A DNA stretch of 64,000 nt from Scortum barcoo (taxonomy: Eukaryota > Chordata > Actinopteri > Centrarchiformes > Terapontidae): NCBI GenBank assembly GCA_023238725.1, contig CM041533.1, forward strand, positions 26,563,068 through 26,627,067, given 5' to 3'. The translations under genes and the position numbers were made by a program. Within the stretch, counting starts at the first letter, position 1, and every line of letters starts with the position of its first letter. Below are positions 51,001 through 62,324 of the stretch, in pieces. The notes under the pieces were generated by a model. That model was given only the letters and a program-made list of their open reading frames with translations, had not been told where the DNA came from and did not search any database.

Positions 51001-53789
51001 TTGTGTCTCTGCAGGTGGGTCAGTGGTTGGGAACCATGTTTAACTACTTGAAACACATCCCCCGCTACCTCATCCCCTGTTATTTTGATGCTATTCTGGT
51101 GTCAACCTACACGACAGCCCTGGACGCGACTATTAAACTCATGTCGAGGTACAATAGATTATGGAAAATATAATTGAGATCCCAGATGCATATCTAAAAC
51201 TATACTGAAAGACTGACTTTCTGCAGTCGAACACATTCTGTCTCTGGCTGGAGCTGCAGATTTTCTGTCTCCTTGTCTCAACAGTTTTATCCAGAATGGT
51301 TCCAGCTTTGTTCGTCACCTGGCGCTGGGTTCAGTTCAGATGTGTGGTGTTGGACGCTTCCCAGCACTCCCTCCCATTTCTATGAAAATTGAGGACGTTC
51401 CCTACTGCATCAGTCCAATCACAGGCCAGAAGGAGCAGTGCTGCGTATCACTGGCTGCAGGTAACCTGGCAACACTGTCTCTATGCATAAATTTAACACT
51501 ATGGAATTGTAAAAAACACAATTTACATAAGAGAGATTTAAAAACTATTTGATCTTATATAACAGTATAATTGATGATGTTCTCTGTACATGTGGCATCT
51601 ATTGCACGTCTGTCCGTCCCAGGGAGAGGGATCCCTCATCTGTGGCTCTTCCTCAGGTTTCTTCTTTTTCCCAAAAAGGAGTTTTTTTGAAGTTTTTCCT
51701 GACTCGGTTTGAGGGTCTAAGGACAGAGGGTGTCACAACTGTACAGATTGTAAAGCCCTCCGAGGCAAACAATGTTTGTGATTTTGGGCTCTAAATAAAT
51801 AAATTTGAAATTTGAAATTTGAACAGTAGTATTAGTGAGACATTCATTTTCTGATTTAACTAACATACTGATTGATGTTCTTTAGGTCTTCCTCATTTCT
51901 CCTCTGGGATTTTCCGTTGCTGGGGCAGAGACACTTTCATCGCTCTCAGAGGACTGATGCTGGTGACCGGGAGACACACTGAGGCTCGGTGTGTATGTTT
52001 GAACTGAACTGTTCCTCATGAGACTTGTCAAGTGTATTTTTTATTTGAGTGTAATTTTCCATCAGATTTATAACAGTGTCAGCCTGCAAACTCTCACCGT
52101 AACTAAACTGTAAAACTAACCATTCTGTGTCATGGTCTCCATAGTAACATCATCCTGGCCTTTGCGGGGACATTGCGTCATGGTTTGATCCCCAACCTCC
52201 TCGGTGAGGGTCGCTGTGCCAGATACAACTGTCGTGACGCTGTGTGGTGGTGGCTGCAGTGTATCCAGGTAGGAGCACGCTGTGATACAGAACAGGGGGG
52301 AAAGAAATAGAGAGGGAGGTGAAGGAGGTACAGCTGCGTTGTGTAGCTTATGTACCATTAATATGAATATATAGATTAGAACAGGTAAATTAGACCTGGC
52401 AGCAGGTATAAGTAGCCACCATGGCTACCCAACAGGCTTGTATGAAGAATTGGTGAATCCTGATTGATTATACTTTGAGTCACTGGTCACCTAACAAATA
52501 ACTTAAGAGAGGCATTTGTCCCAAATATTCTTTTGCTAGTATTTCTCATTTTTAAAGCCTGCAAAAACACTGAGGTAATGCTGAGAGTTTTGGTCACAGG
52601 TACATTTCTGGTGAGAGATCCAGCCAGAACTCGTATTTTGGAAAATGTAGTTTGGAACTCCTAAATGGCTGTTTTTTTGGTAAATGATCCATATTTCAAA
52701 TACCAAAGATAAATAAAGTTAAACAATGTTGGGTTAAGGGGGTTAAATGTTGGCTTTCTTTTTATTCCTGTATTTGAATTCACATTCATTGTGCCTTTAT
52801 TGCTTATCCTGTTGACCTGTAAACTCATCAAATAAATGGATAAGAAAAGTAATGTATTTTTATAAACATATGATATAATATCATGCTATAATAATAATGT
52901 ATGACATGACATTTTTAACTCATGCATGTTTTACACATTACAACACCTCATTCTCACTATAAACTGAAGTCTTTTTCAGTTTCCATTTACACTCACTCAT
53001 TTGCATCATTGTACACACACACATTGTACACACACAAGTGTATACTGTGTTCCTTGTTCCTTGTAAATATCGTTTATATTTTTTTTATCTATTGTGTATA
53101 TTCTGTTCATACATTGTCTATGTGGGAACTTTAACTCTTTTGTTCAGGACTATGCCAACCATGTTCCTCAAGGACATGACATCCTCCGCTGTCCTGTCAC
53201 ACGCATGTACCCTAATGATGACTGCGAGCCCTACAAACCTGGAGAGGTGGTATGTACAGCTGAGACACATGAACACACACACATTCACACATTCAGGTTA
53301 GCACACACAGATTCTGTTTCTCAACGTGCCACATACTACACACACATACTAATTTCAATCAAACTAATACTCAAACATTATTTTACTAATGTGAAACTTC
53401 ACATGTACAGTATATATTTGTGTGTTTGTGTTCGTGTGTGTAGGAACAGCCTCTGTATGATGTGATCCACGAGGCTCTGCAGCGCCACTTAGAGGGAATT
53501 TCCTTCAGAGAGAGAAATGCTGGACCCAAGATAGACATGAACATGAGAGATGAAGGTAAGATAGGGAGTGTGTGTGTGTTTGCTACATGATACATGTACA
53601 AATACCCGCCACAGTATTTCTGAGCTCTTGCCCTCTTTTCCAGGGTTCAGCGTGGTTGCTAAGGTGGATCCAGCTACAGGTTTTGTGACTGGAGGAAACC
53701 GCTTTAATTGCGGCACATGGATGGACAAAATGGGAGAGAGTGAGAGAGCGAGGAACAAAGGCATGCCTGCTACTCCAAGGTAACGCACT

Positions 53790-53834
<45 letters not shown>

Positions 53835-56048
53835 TCCCTCACATCCATTTGAAAAGTAACAGTAACAAATCCCTCATAGTTTTTTCAGGAAAGCCAGTGA
53901 GGAATAATACATCTCTCATCACACTCTGCGGATTGTGTTTGATCATGTTTTTGGTTTTTCAATCAGTCCATCAGCAGTTTACATTTACAACAAATATGGG
54001 AATTTGCTGTTTTGCTCAGTTCCCATAATCATAAAGTATAATATGAGTTATGCACTGATAGTTTGACAAAACAAGACAAGCAGTCATGTTTGGCCCTGAA
54101 AAACTGGGACAGGTATTTTTCACTGCTCTCTGACGTTAAATAGACTAAGTAATGATTCAGATAATTGAAGACATAATTAAAAATAATCATTACTTTCAGC
54201 CTAATTTGTTTTCTGTATCATGTTTCCTGTCCAGAGACGGAGCAGCAGTGGAGATAGTTGGTCTCAGTAAGTCAGCTATTCGCTGGGTTGTGGAGCTCCA
54301 TGCCAAAGGACTGTTCCCTTACAATGGAGCTAAAGTTCACAGAGATGGTATTACACACACAAACTTAAACACTGAGATTTCACCTAGACTGCACTCGGTC
54401 TGAGTAAGTGCAGCCGCCAGTGAGAAACACTTTTCATTGTGTTCCAGGCAAAGAAGTGTTTATCTCGTACTCCCAGTGGAACCAGCAGCTCCAGCAGTCC
54501 TTTGAAGCAGGTTTCTGGGTGTCTGGAGTCCCAGATGACCCCAATGAGAAACACCCTGATCTGGTGCATAAAAAAGGCATCTATAAGGACAGCTATGGAG
54601 CCTCCAGCCCCTGGTGTGACTACCAGCTGAGACCCAACTTCACTATTGCCATGGTGGTGGTAAGCAGACAGACTAAAAGCTGCACCCATAACCTGTAACT
54701 GTGTGCGCGTTATCGACTAATAAGTCTTTGTGTCTCTTAAGTGAGGATTAGTGAGCAGCTGACGTTATCTTTGTTTAAAGGCTCCGGAGCTGTTTACAGT
54801 GGAGAGAGCCTGGGAGGCTCTGGAGATGGCAGAGAAGAAACTACTGGGACCACTGGGGATGAAGACACTTGACCCCGAGTAATATCTGTCTAATAATCTT
54901 TATGCACTCTCAATACACACAAACATGAGACACACGTGGCAGATCTAATGTATCGTACCTGTTGTAAATGTAAACTGCTTGAGAGAAAGTGCATCAAGGT
55001 GGTGGATCAGTAGTTTTATCACAAATGAGCTGTAGAATGTGTGTATTTCTGTCATGATGATGTTTTATATTCAGTCTCATACTGACATAGTTTTTGTGTT
55101 GTCCTAGTGACATGGTGTACTGTGGTGTCTATGACAACGCTCTGGACAACGACAACTACAACATTTCAAAAGGCTTCAACTACCACCAAGGCCCTGTGAG
55201 TCTGACAGCCTGTACTGGAGTTAGATAAGAACAGCACTCCTGGTTAGAGAGTTGAGGGGAACATGATTCAACGCCGCTGATAAAATGACACACCTGTGTA
55301 TGAGTGTAGAGCTCAGTCAGACACCCATCAGACACCATGCTCAGTTAACTTAAATGTTTGAACTTATTTATAACATATATCAAGCTGTGATGGAAATGGT
55401 GTTGACAGGATGTTTTCAGAACTATTTTAGTGTATTTCATTTTTCTCACTGTACACAACTAATTCTCTTGTGTGTGTGTCTGAAGGAGTGGCTGTGGCCA
55501 GTAGGCTACTTCCTGCGTGCTAAACTCTATTTCGCCAAGAAGCTGGGAGAAGAAACCTATGCCAAAGCAGTCACCTTGGTGAAGAATGTTCTGTCACGAC
55601 ATTACACCCACCTGGAGAGGTAGGTCGTCTTTATCCAGCCTGTGTGCTTTGTTTCACAGGATGGAATCATGGGATATCACATGACAGCACTTTGAATCAG
55701 TAATTTCGTTTTCACAATAGCACAGTTACTATTTTAATAACTTATTTCTCACTCCGCTTGTGTGTTCTTTTTATGTCAAATCACATTGTTTGCATGCTGT
55801 ATGATTTCCATATTTCACATACAAATGGAATGAATAGAAGCTCTGTTAACTGTAACTTTTAATGAATCTTTTTAACTCTGCCTTCATGTGTGGTGTATAG
55901 TCAGTTCTCACCCACCCTTTGCCTTGTCAGGTCTCCGTGGAAGGGTCTGCCAGAGCTGACCAATGAGAATGGCCAGTACTGCCCATTCAGCTGTGAGACC
56001 CAGGCGTGGTCTGTGGCCACTGTGCTGGAGGTCCTCTATGACCTCTAA
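36250..56048 (+). CDS. agl: Glycogen debranching enzyme (4-alpha-glucanotransferase / amylo-1,6-glucosidase)
   Basis: Thirty-four exon positions join in frame to 1536 residues (human 1532): 36250-36337, 37230-37440, 37762-37931, 38515-38718, 40168-40349, 40610-40721, 41154-41280, 42229-42331, 42737-42834, 43433-43572, 43727-43914, 45283-45406 or 45741-45864, 46443-46606, 47006-47107, 47411-47566, 47794-47944, 48122-48246, 48343-48455, 48637-48771, 49108-49238, 50040-50176, 51015-51148, 51285-51460, 51886-51988, 52145-52268, 53148-53249, 53444-53555, 53644-53779, 54235-54347, 54448-54659, 54781-54878, 55108-55195, 55486-55619, 55931-56048. The N-terminal GH13-type transferase site is D530 (GVRLDNCHS), E559 (AELFTGSE) and D631 (VTHDNECP). 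The C-terminal GH133 glucosidase has RCWGRDTF with D1106. Cytosolic; removes glycogen branches after phosphorylase. The ATG fits the family start (KQIR then EKTLFRLEQG). 5' UTR 36210-36249 precedes it in the same exon. No stops or frameshifts. Confidence 0.97.
36673..36715. repeat. (TG)n microsatellite, agl intron 1
   Basis: TG tract with one TATG interruption. Confidence 0.95.
38312..38340. repeat. (TG)n microsatellite, agl intron 3
   Basis: Perfect TG tract. Confidence 0.95.
38938..39016. repeat. (TC)n(AC)n compound microsatellite, agl intron 4
   Basis: A TC tract followed by a long AC tract, the same compound type as at 16863-16925. Intron 4 (38719-40167) is otherwise unique A/T-rich sequence with no further feature seen. 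Confidence 0.95.
41435..41455. repeat. Short interstitial telomere-like repeat
   Basis: Three and a half ccctaa units in agl intron 7. A shorter ttaggg-orientation copy (tagggttagggttag) lies at 44172-44186 in agl intron 11. Both are too short to imply a chromosome-end fusion. Confidence 0.85.
43915..45282. other. agl: agl intron 11 upstream of the duplicated exon
   Basis: Long intron without recognisable repeats apart from the short telomere-like tract at 44172-44186. Any regulatory elements choosing between exons 12a and 12b would be sought here, in the 334-nt intron 45407-45740 and in 45865-46442. Confidence 0.5.
45283..45406 (+). other. agl: agl exon 12a (alternative catalytic-acid exon)
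   Basis: 124-nt exon with acceptor ag at 45281-45282 and donor gtacaa at 45407; starts in phase 0 and leaves one base. Encodes the segment beginning AMLDAARAV and holding the catalytic E559 in VIAELFTGSE, then LIDNVFVNRLG. Preceded by a pyrimidine-rich cttctctcactgtctg stretch. It aligns over its whole length with exon 12b (31 of 41 complete codons give the same residue). Confidence 0.9.
45741..45864 (+). other. agl: agl exon 12b (alternative catalytic-acid exon)
   Basis: 124-nt exon with acceptor cag at 45738-45740 and donor gtacag at 45865, in the same phase as 12a. Encodes the segment beginning FMLDVARTV, with the catalytic Glu in VVAELFTGSE, then ELDNIFVTKLG. Separated from 12a by a 334-nt, C/T-rich intron. 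Splicing both copies would add 124 nt twice and shift the frame, so only one can be used per functional mRNA. Confidence 0.9.
48895..49030. mobile_element. Tc1-like transposon end remnant
   Basis: The block gtgaaggggtctgaatactt followed by a degenerate end, with an upstream aataaatttgcaaa segment, matches the terminal region I recall for Tc1-like elements of fish. Only one end is visible. It lies in agl intron 19. Confidence 0.45.
49300..49558 (+). mobile_element. LINE 3'-end/SINE-like repeat (Maui/L2 type)
   Basis: Contains the blocks gtggcctcatggcgagggg, cagctgggacctctctgtgt and ggtgtttgcatgtt, and ends with agtatagaagatggatggatg-type sequence, as in common fish L2/Maui tails. It is in agl intron 20. 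A reverse relative is at 61103-61262. No coding capacity. Confidence 0.65.
51572..51823 (+). mobile_element. LINE 3' end / SINE copy C
   Basis: Same element as 15528-15775 and 32231-32468, inserted in agl intron 23 between exons ending at 51460 and starting at 51886. It ends in a ctctaaataaataaatttga tail with repeated gaaattt units, the classic short tail repeat of a retroposed LINE end. It ends only about 60 bases before the next acceptor. Confidence 0.85.
53790..53832. repeat. (AC)n microsatellite, agl intron 28
   Basis: Perfect AC tract beginning about ten bases after the donor of the exon 53644-53779. Confidence 0.95.
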
Positions 56049-57850
56049 ATGGTCGACACCCCGGACCCCCCCTTGATGTGGTGCTGTCCTCCTTCCTGAA
56101 GCAGAACTGATGGCCTGTAGTTACGCTGAAGACGAAGGTCACTTTCAAACGCAGAGCTGTCTTTTAGTAGAAACACACAGAAAGCAGCGAGGCCACCAAC
56201 ACCTCCCACACTCCAACACAGGAGGGCAGATTCAGAGGTGTCAATCAGATGCAGTCTACTGTCCACTTCTGTTGCAGTTTCAGTTGACGGTGACACACAT
56301 TGGTGCAGTCACTGCATCTGATTGGATGCTTCAAATGACATTTATTTACATGAATACATGACAGAATCTCAGGCGTGACTCTTTCTGCACACTGCCTGCC
56401 GGCCTCTTGCCCCAAACTGTCCCATTAGAGTCCTCATGAAAGATTTGCTGCCTCTCATAGAAAATAAACAAGAGCTCACCGCTCTCTGTATATTTCTACC
56501 CTCAGTTTGTAAATGACGACGGTGTCCTGTGATCAGGATTGGGTCTGTTCCGGCACTCAAGTGTGTGTGGACGACTTCACTGTGAATGTTTAAGATAAAA
56601 CATACTGCTTCTAAGAACATGTAATCCCTTAACTGATAGCTCAGATTTTTACCCTTCTTAAAGACGCAGCAAACTTCCAGTTTGAACCATTATTTAAAAC
56701 TAGTAGCAACTCCTGAGCTGGCATGGTGTCGGTGCTTTGTCAGACATACATTGTCAGACATACATTTGTCACAATGCTGGTGCCATGGCAACATGAGTAT
56801 TATCATATCATAATGTATTATCTACAGTATTCGATCATTTAGCTGTCATGTTCTTGAGCTGAACAGTCAGCTTTTATGGAGAGAGCTCTCCTCAAAAGAC
56901 TGAATGGCATTTCAATCATTTCATTTCAGTATTTCATCTTTGTTCAACAGGACACAACAGGACAGTCTCTTGTCTGCTTTCTGTTGCCAGTCAAATGAAC
57001 TGAAAGCTCCTTCAATTCAAAATCAGACTTTATATTGACTTTGTTTGGAAAAGAAAACTTTATTTAATCAAGTGCACAGAAATGTGCAAACAATTGGTCA
57101 GTTTGATTAAAAACAATTGGTCAGTTTGATTTAAAAAAAAAACAACCATAAATGTTCTCTAAAAATCTGAATGCATTTAATTAAACTGGCCCCTTTGATG
57201 TTGTTATGTAATAATCACTCATACACTGAAGCACTTTGACCCTGCAGCCATCAGTGTAACAAAAAAGGGCAGAACTTATCTGTTGTGTTTTGTTTGCCTC
57301 TATTTAGCAGACATGTCTTTTCTAGTGAATTCAAGTAACCCGTCACTGTGTGCATTTACATCTTGAATCCTACCTCCAGCTCAACCTGTCCTCATGTAAC
57401 ATGTCGAAACAAGTGACCTGACAACCTTCTGAGTACAAGCTGTAGCACCAGTGATGTCTGTCGTTCTCCAAGCTGTTTAAATGTACTTTAAAGGTCCTGC
57501 TCCAGTGCTAAAGCCTCCACCTGATGCCTTTATACACATAAGATCAGATAGATATCCTGCAAGTGGTCTTCCAGCTGTTCAACACATTCTCCTCACAAGC
57601 CATATGATGTAGTTTTATGTCATTCAACTGTGTATTAAAGTTCAAGAAACAGTTATGTGCATGAACGTTGTTTTTTAGTAGCATGGAGCCTTTTTGTGTT
57701 CCCAGAGGTTTCTAAAGGAGTTTCCTCGAGTGTGTAACCATGCTGGCGATCTCTGCTGATGGCCTTCTGCTGTCTTTATAGCTGCAGATGTTACACATGG
57801 CCAATCTGTAAGTAACATGGCGTTCAAATAAAGCAGAATATGAGCGATTC
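56049..57850 (+). other. agl: agl 3' UTR (putative)
   Basis: Follows the agl stop taa at 56046-56048. No intron or further exon is seen. A canonical aataaa at 57827-57832 is the best polyadenylation signal; further aataaa matches near 56463, 58188 and 58454 are alternatives. It contains small tandem duplications at about 56740-56765 (tgtcagacatacat twice) and 57087-57131 (caattggtcagtttgatt twice). Confidence 0.55.
57827..57832 (+). terminator. agl: Putative agl polyadenylation signal
   Basis: Canonical aataaa hexamer about 1.8 kb after the agl stop codon. The choice among several candidate hexamers is not settled by sequence alone. Confidence 0.4.
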
Positions 57851-58488
57851 AAGTTCCTGTGTAAGTAGTTTTAAGACAAGCTAAGAAAGGCCACATTGTG
57901 TACGTCAACACTTCCAATGTCACTGGTGTTAAATGTTCTGTCTTTAATTGTTTGCGAATCCTCCTCACTTGATCATAACACATCATCTAGTGTCTGTGGG
58001 TACTTGTTTCTTAAGTGAAAGCATAAATGGACTCCTCCGGTGTGGTACCTGTCAGTGTTTGGAAGACCACCTGGTGTGTAGCACACAGCCTGTGGACACA
58101 CTGCCAACAACATACTAACATACTGTACTGTAGCTGAGGAAGTGTTATTGACCTGTCTACAACCAAGAAGTAATGTTGAGAGACAAAAATAAAACTACTC
58201 ACAGTAAAAAGCAGTTGCATGTGATTATTTAGTCTAACACTTTTGTTATTCTACTCGACAATGCAACTTTGAATCACAATCTTTTAATCAGCTTATTGTC
58301 AAGTAGGTTCACACATACAAGGAATCTGTCCTGTTACTGCCATCAGTGCCCCTCCCCCAGCATGGATCTGTGTAGCTGCTGTTTCATCAGTGTGTCTGTG
58401 ATGTTGTTTACTGTTTGTGTAGTGTTACAGTTGCCATAAACAGAATAATGCTGAATAAACTGTTGCTTGGCTGTTGTCTCCTCTCATC

Positions 58489-58520
<32 letters not shown>

Positions 58521-58524
58521 TGTG
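58489..58524. repeat. (TG)n microsatellite
   Basis: TG tract with a single TATG interruption. Confidence 0.95.
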
Positions 58525-58849
58525 ATTCACATTTGGATCTGCTGGATCCTGCCACGTGTGATAATGGTGACGGTGGCCAAATGCATTTTTAAGGAGATTG
58601 TTTCAGATTGAGCTCAATACTGCAGTTTTAGAAAGTGAAATTATTTATGTCTATCCGAAAGCAGCTGCAAATAGTTTTCAAAAATATTACAGAGGAATCT
58701 GAGCTGTGAAGTCAAGTTAGTCATTATCATCAGCAGCACAGAGCTATTTAATATAAAATACAAAATATAGCTATTTTGTTGGTAACTATTAGAGGACTGA
58801 TGAAAGTGACACAGAGAAGCTCATTGACTCAGCCCTTATCGCTCATGCT

Positions 58850-59560
58850 TAGCTTAAAAAGGGACAGTGAGGCTGCCATGTCAGACAGTTTGACTGGCAG
58901 AGACCTCCCTGCTGGAAAATATTGGAAACCACCTCACTATCCATCCTGGATAAGATGGCTCAGGTGTATTACATGTGGCAGGGTGAGACAGGCATGTGAA
59001 GGTCCAGGTGATAAAGTTATATATTTGGGCACCGTGCCATCTGAAAAACAAGTCCCTTCTAACTAAAGGAGTCCCTCGGGTGAACATCCCATCACAGAGG
59101 GCAGCTGCGTCAGTGGTTTGGAGCTGAGAGCACTTCACCTGGCCCTGGTGGCATTGTGAACCACATAAATCACTTAGTGGCCACCACATCTCTTCTCTGT
59201 CTCCAGGTGGCCATGAAGTGGAGAATCAGGCAGCAGATCTCCTGGTCAGAATATGCTCCCTCCAGGCGAATGGAGGCTTCATCCAGAGGTCGTAGCTCTA
59301 CTGTGACCGATCTGTTTGCATCAGCAAAAACACTAATTGCCAGAGCTGGTCTTCTCTGGGGGTTCAGGGGGCTCCCACAGATGCTCTGTCTCAAGACTGG
59401 CCCATGTGGTCCACAGGTCATTATCAGGGAGGTATTGGTTTTCACCACTGATCCACGGCCAACCAGTTGTGGCAGATGTCCTTTCCCAGGCAGGTGGTCA
59501 GAGTTGGCACTCCAAACCAGCCTCTTCTTGGGGGGAAGTCGATTGCCATGTGTCCACTGA
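58850..59560 (+). mobile_element. Decayed DIRS/Gypsy-like retrotransposon fragment
   Basis: Shifting frames give an RNase H-like ELRALHLALVAL (about 59123-59155), then an NHINHLVATTS segment, a downstream EVENQAADLLVRICSLQ-like stretch, and a block rich in Cys, His and Trp around 59340-59520. Several frameshifts and stops are present. The order (RNase H, then the region before a recombinase) fits a tyrosine-recombinase DIRS-type or Gypsy-like element; the class is tentative. Confidence 0.5.
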
Positions 59561-61102
59561 GACGCTCACACTCATTGCTGTTTATAGTGAAAAGAAGTGG
59601 GGTTTCTTGTGTCTAAACAGCGTCTGTCACACTGGGTGGTCAAGACTATTATTCACACCTTCTATGTGCAAAGCTGTACTAGTGATTCCATCCTAATCAT
59701 ATAGTCCCAATTTATGTTGTGTTGAGCAGCTCCCCTAAACAGCAGCTGTTTAGATGCTCTCTTCCCACACTAATGAATGAATGAGTAATTCTTACAGTAT
59801 CTGTTGTCACAGCTGCTTTACGCTCTATGAAAATTTTCTCCTTCAGTTCACTAAATCCCTTCAGCCATCTGAAGGACACATACGATGATAGAAGTTCCAG
59901 AACACAGTGCAGTGCTGTAATGCACAAGTATATTATATTATAAAAATTCAGAGTCAGAGATACCTGATATTTCTGATTGTAGCCAAAATGGCTACAAAAG
60001 CAGCATGGTTGGAAATTCTGTGGAAGAAAACCTGCTCCTTGACATGTGAATATCATCTAATTACCAGAGTTTGTTAGTCTTTTCTATTTGTTTTTTCAAT
60101 GTTTGATGTTTTATTCTTGATATCGGGTATCATTTTGTGATATGATGCAACAGTTCCCAAAATAACATTAGAGAAAGAATTAAAGGGGATTGGTGGCTCC
60201 TCAGAATCTAAATAGTCACAGTGTTTGACCATTGAGCCTAGCCTCCCCCACCATGATGTCCTGGTGCTGCCTACACTGGTTAGCTCAAATGATGCTCTGG
60301 TTTAAGAAATGTATCTGTAAACATGACCTCACCCACACCCTGCCCACAGCAGAGACACACCTTTTCTACTTTTGCTGCCTTTTAAAGAGCCTTACTCTGC
60401 CTTTTAAAGAGCCTTACACTGGTGCTGCCTAACCAGTGTAGGCAGCACCATTTAATCAGAAACAGCCCAAACGTAACATTCACACATACTTCTGTTTTTG
60501 CAGTGAATCGTAGTAAACAGGGTGATGAACTTTCCTACAGGCCACAGCACAGCTGGAAGCACAAGAGAAAGAATTAATTCCACACTGGTGCTGTGGCTCA
60601 ATCTGTACCTTAAAAACATCAGTACGTTTCTCCTGATGCATCTTAGTCTTACAGAGAGAACAGCACTATTTTCAGTTGTTGTAATTGAACTATATTACAA
60701 CTAATTGAACTGAAATTAAAACTAATTTAATAATGACATTAGCCAGCTGAAAAAAGTGTCCTTTTGAACATTCAAATCAATCTTGTGATATAACTAAAAC
60801 AAACTATGAGCACCCATTATCTCTGCAGTACATGTACTGTCAGATTTTTCTTTCTCTCAGGTAGAAAGTGGTAGATGATTATTTTCTCATTCACTGGTAA
60901 ACTGCAGTACAGACTGAAACTGACACTGGACCATGATGATAAGATGAAACAGTTTTGTTCATCTGTAGAGAAAACCAAAAAAACGCAGAAACCCAAACCT
61001 GGTTACCATGGCAACCATGTCTGTAGTGTTTATAGTGAGGCACATACTAACACTATATACATGTAGTACTTCTTTGACATCTAAGTGAGAGCATGAAGCA
61101 GA
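59561..61102. other. Intergenic, nothing recognised beyond the micro-duplication
   Basis: A/T-rich unique-looking sequence between the DIRS-like fragment and the Maui/L2-like repeat. No exon, RNA gene or complete element is seen apart from the hairpin at 60262-60450. Confidence 0.4.
60262..60450. repeat. Inverted and tandem micro-duplication with hairpin
   Basis: The 22 bases at 60262-60283 (starting tggtgctgcctacactgg) recur exactly inverted at 60429-60450. The second copy abuts tggtgctgccta at 60420-60431, forming a 12-bp stem with a 7-base loop (60432-60438). Just before it, gccttttaaagagcctta is tandemly repeated (about 60379-60417). Confidence 0.85.
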
Positions 61103-61262
61103 ACATCCATCCATTTTCTAAACCTGCACACACAGGGTCGCAGGGAGTGCTGGAGCCTATCTCAGCTATCTTGGGACAAGAGGCGGGGTACACCCTGGAC
61201 TGGACGCCAGTCAGTCGCAGGGCTGATATTGAAGGACAGACCGCCACTCACACTCACCAATG
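61103..61262 (-). mobile_element. LINE 3'-end/SINE-like repeat (Maui/L2 type)
   Basis: On the plus strand it reads catccatccattttctaaac, then cagggtcgcagggagtgctg and the aggcggggtacaccctggac block, the reverse of the common fish L2/Maui tail. Truncated, with no coding capacity. Confidence 0.7.
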
Positions 61263-61604
61263 TGAGACAGCAGGAGCTGTAAGAATGGACTGGAAGGAAG
61301 ACATAGGTAAATATAAGAAGGATGTTACAGGGAAGTTAAGGGGGAGAGAGGAGAAGGAAAAGTTGAGAGAAGAAATAAATACATATAAAAACTAAATGGA
61401 CATGTACAGTTAGTTCTCACTGAGCTCTAACCTCTGAGCTCTAAATAAACCTTTCTTTAACCAGATGACCTGCTAAATATTCACCACACTGTGCAGTAGG
61501 CCTGATCTTTGACAGCTCTTACACATAAACATTCACACTTCAGTTTAGAGTCTTCACCTAAACCAGGACCTACAACAACAATTATTATATTATAGAATGA
61601 ATGA

Positions 61605-61652
<48 letters not shown>

Positions 61653-61695
61653 GTATTATTAATGTGTAATAATAATAATAATAATAATAATAATG
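61605..61695. repeat. (ATT)n / (AAT)n trinucleotide repeats
   Basis: A run of att units is followed, after about 15 bases, by a run of aat units. The two are inverted complements and could fold into a long AT stem. Confidence 0.95.
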
Positions 61696-62324
61696 TGTGT
61701 CTGAGTGCTCTGAGTGTAATCCAGTCATAAAACGGTCACTGGATTCAGTTTACACATATCATTTTGCAATTATCAACAATAATTCTTTACAGAAGGGATG
61801 TACAAACATAAAATGTTATTATACTCACATAAAGCAAACCATCCATTCATTCATCTCAAATTAAAGCCAGGAAACATTATTTATCAACTGCTGAGGGTAC
61901 CAGGCTTTAAAGAAGTCTTACATTAGATAATGGCCATGTGTGTGTGATAGGTGTATGTAGTCATATTTCAGCATAAGGACTCCATTGTTTTATGATCTGC
62001 TCTTTTTAACTGTATAATGCTATAATACAAACTCAACACTTGTATCTGTTTCAAATTAAAAGCCCTCTAGCATTTCAGCGGACAGAGTCCCTTTGTTTCT
62101 TAAAAAGATCTTTATTGTGAAATATTTGCAGGACCAAAAATTCAGTGACTGGCAATGGTTCCATATGGTACTTCAAATGTAGCTACTGGCATTTTGTGGC
62201 ATTTGTATGTTACTACACAATAAATACAGTTTAATTGGAATGAGCACAAACACACACACAGTGACTGAAATGAAAAACAACACTTAAGTAATCCAAAAGT
62301 AGCACGGTTATTGTTGAATTTACT

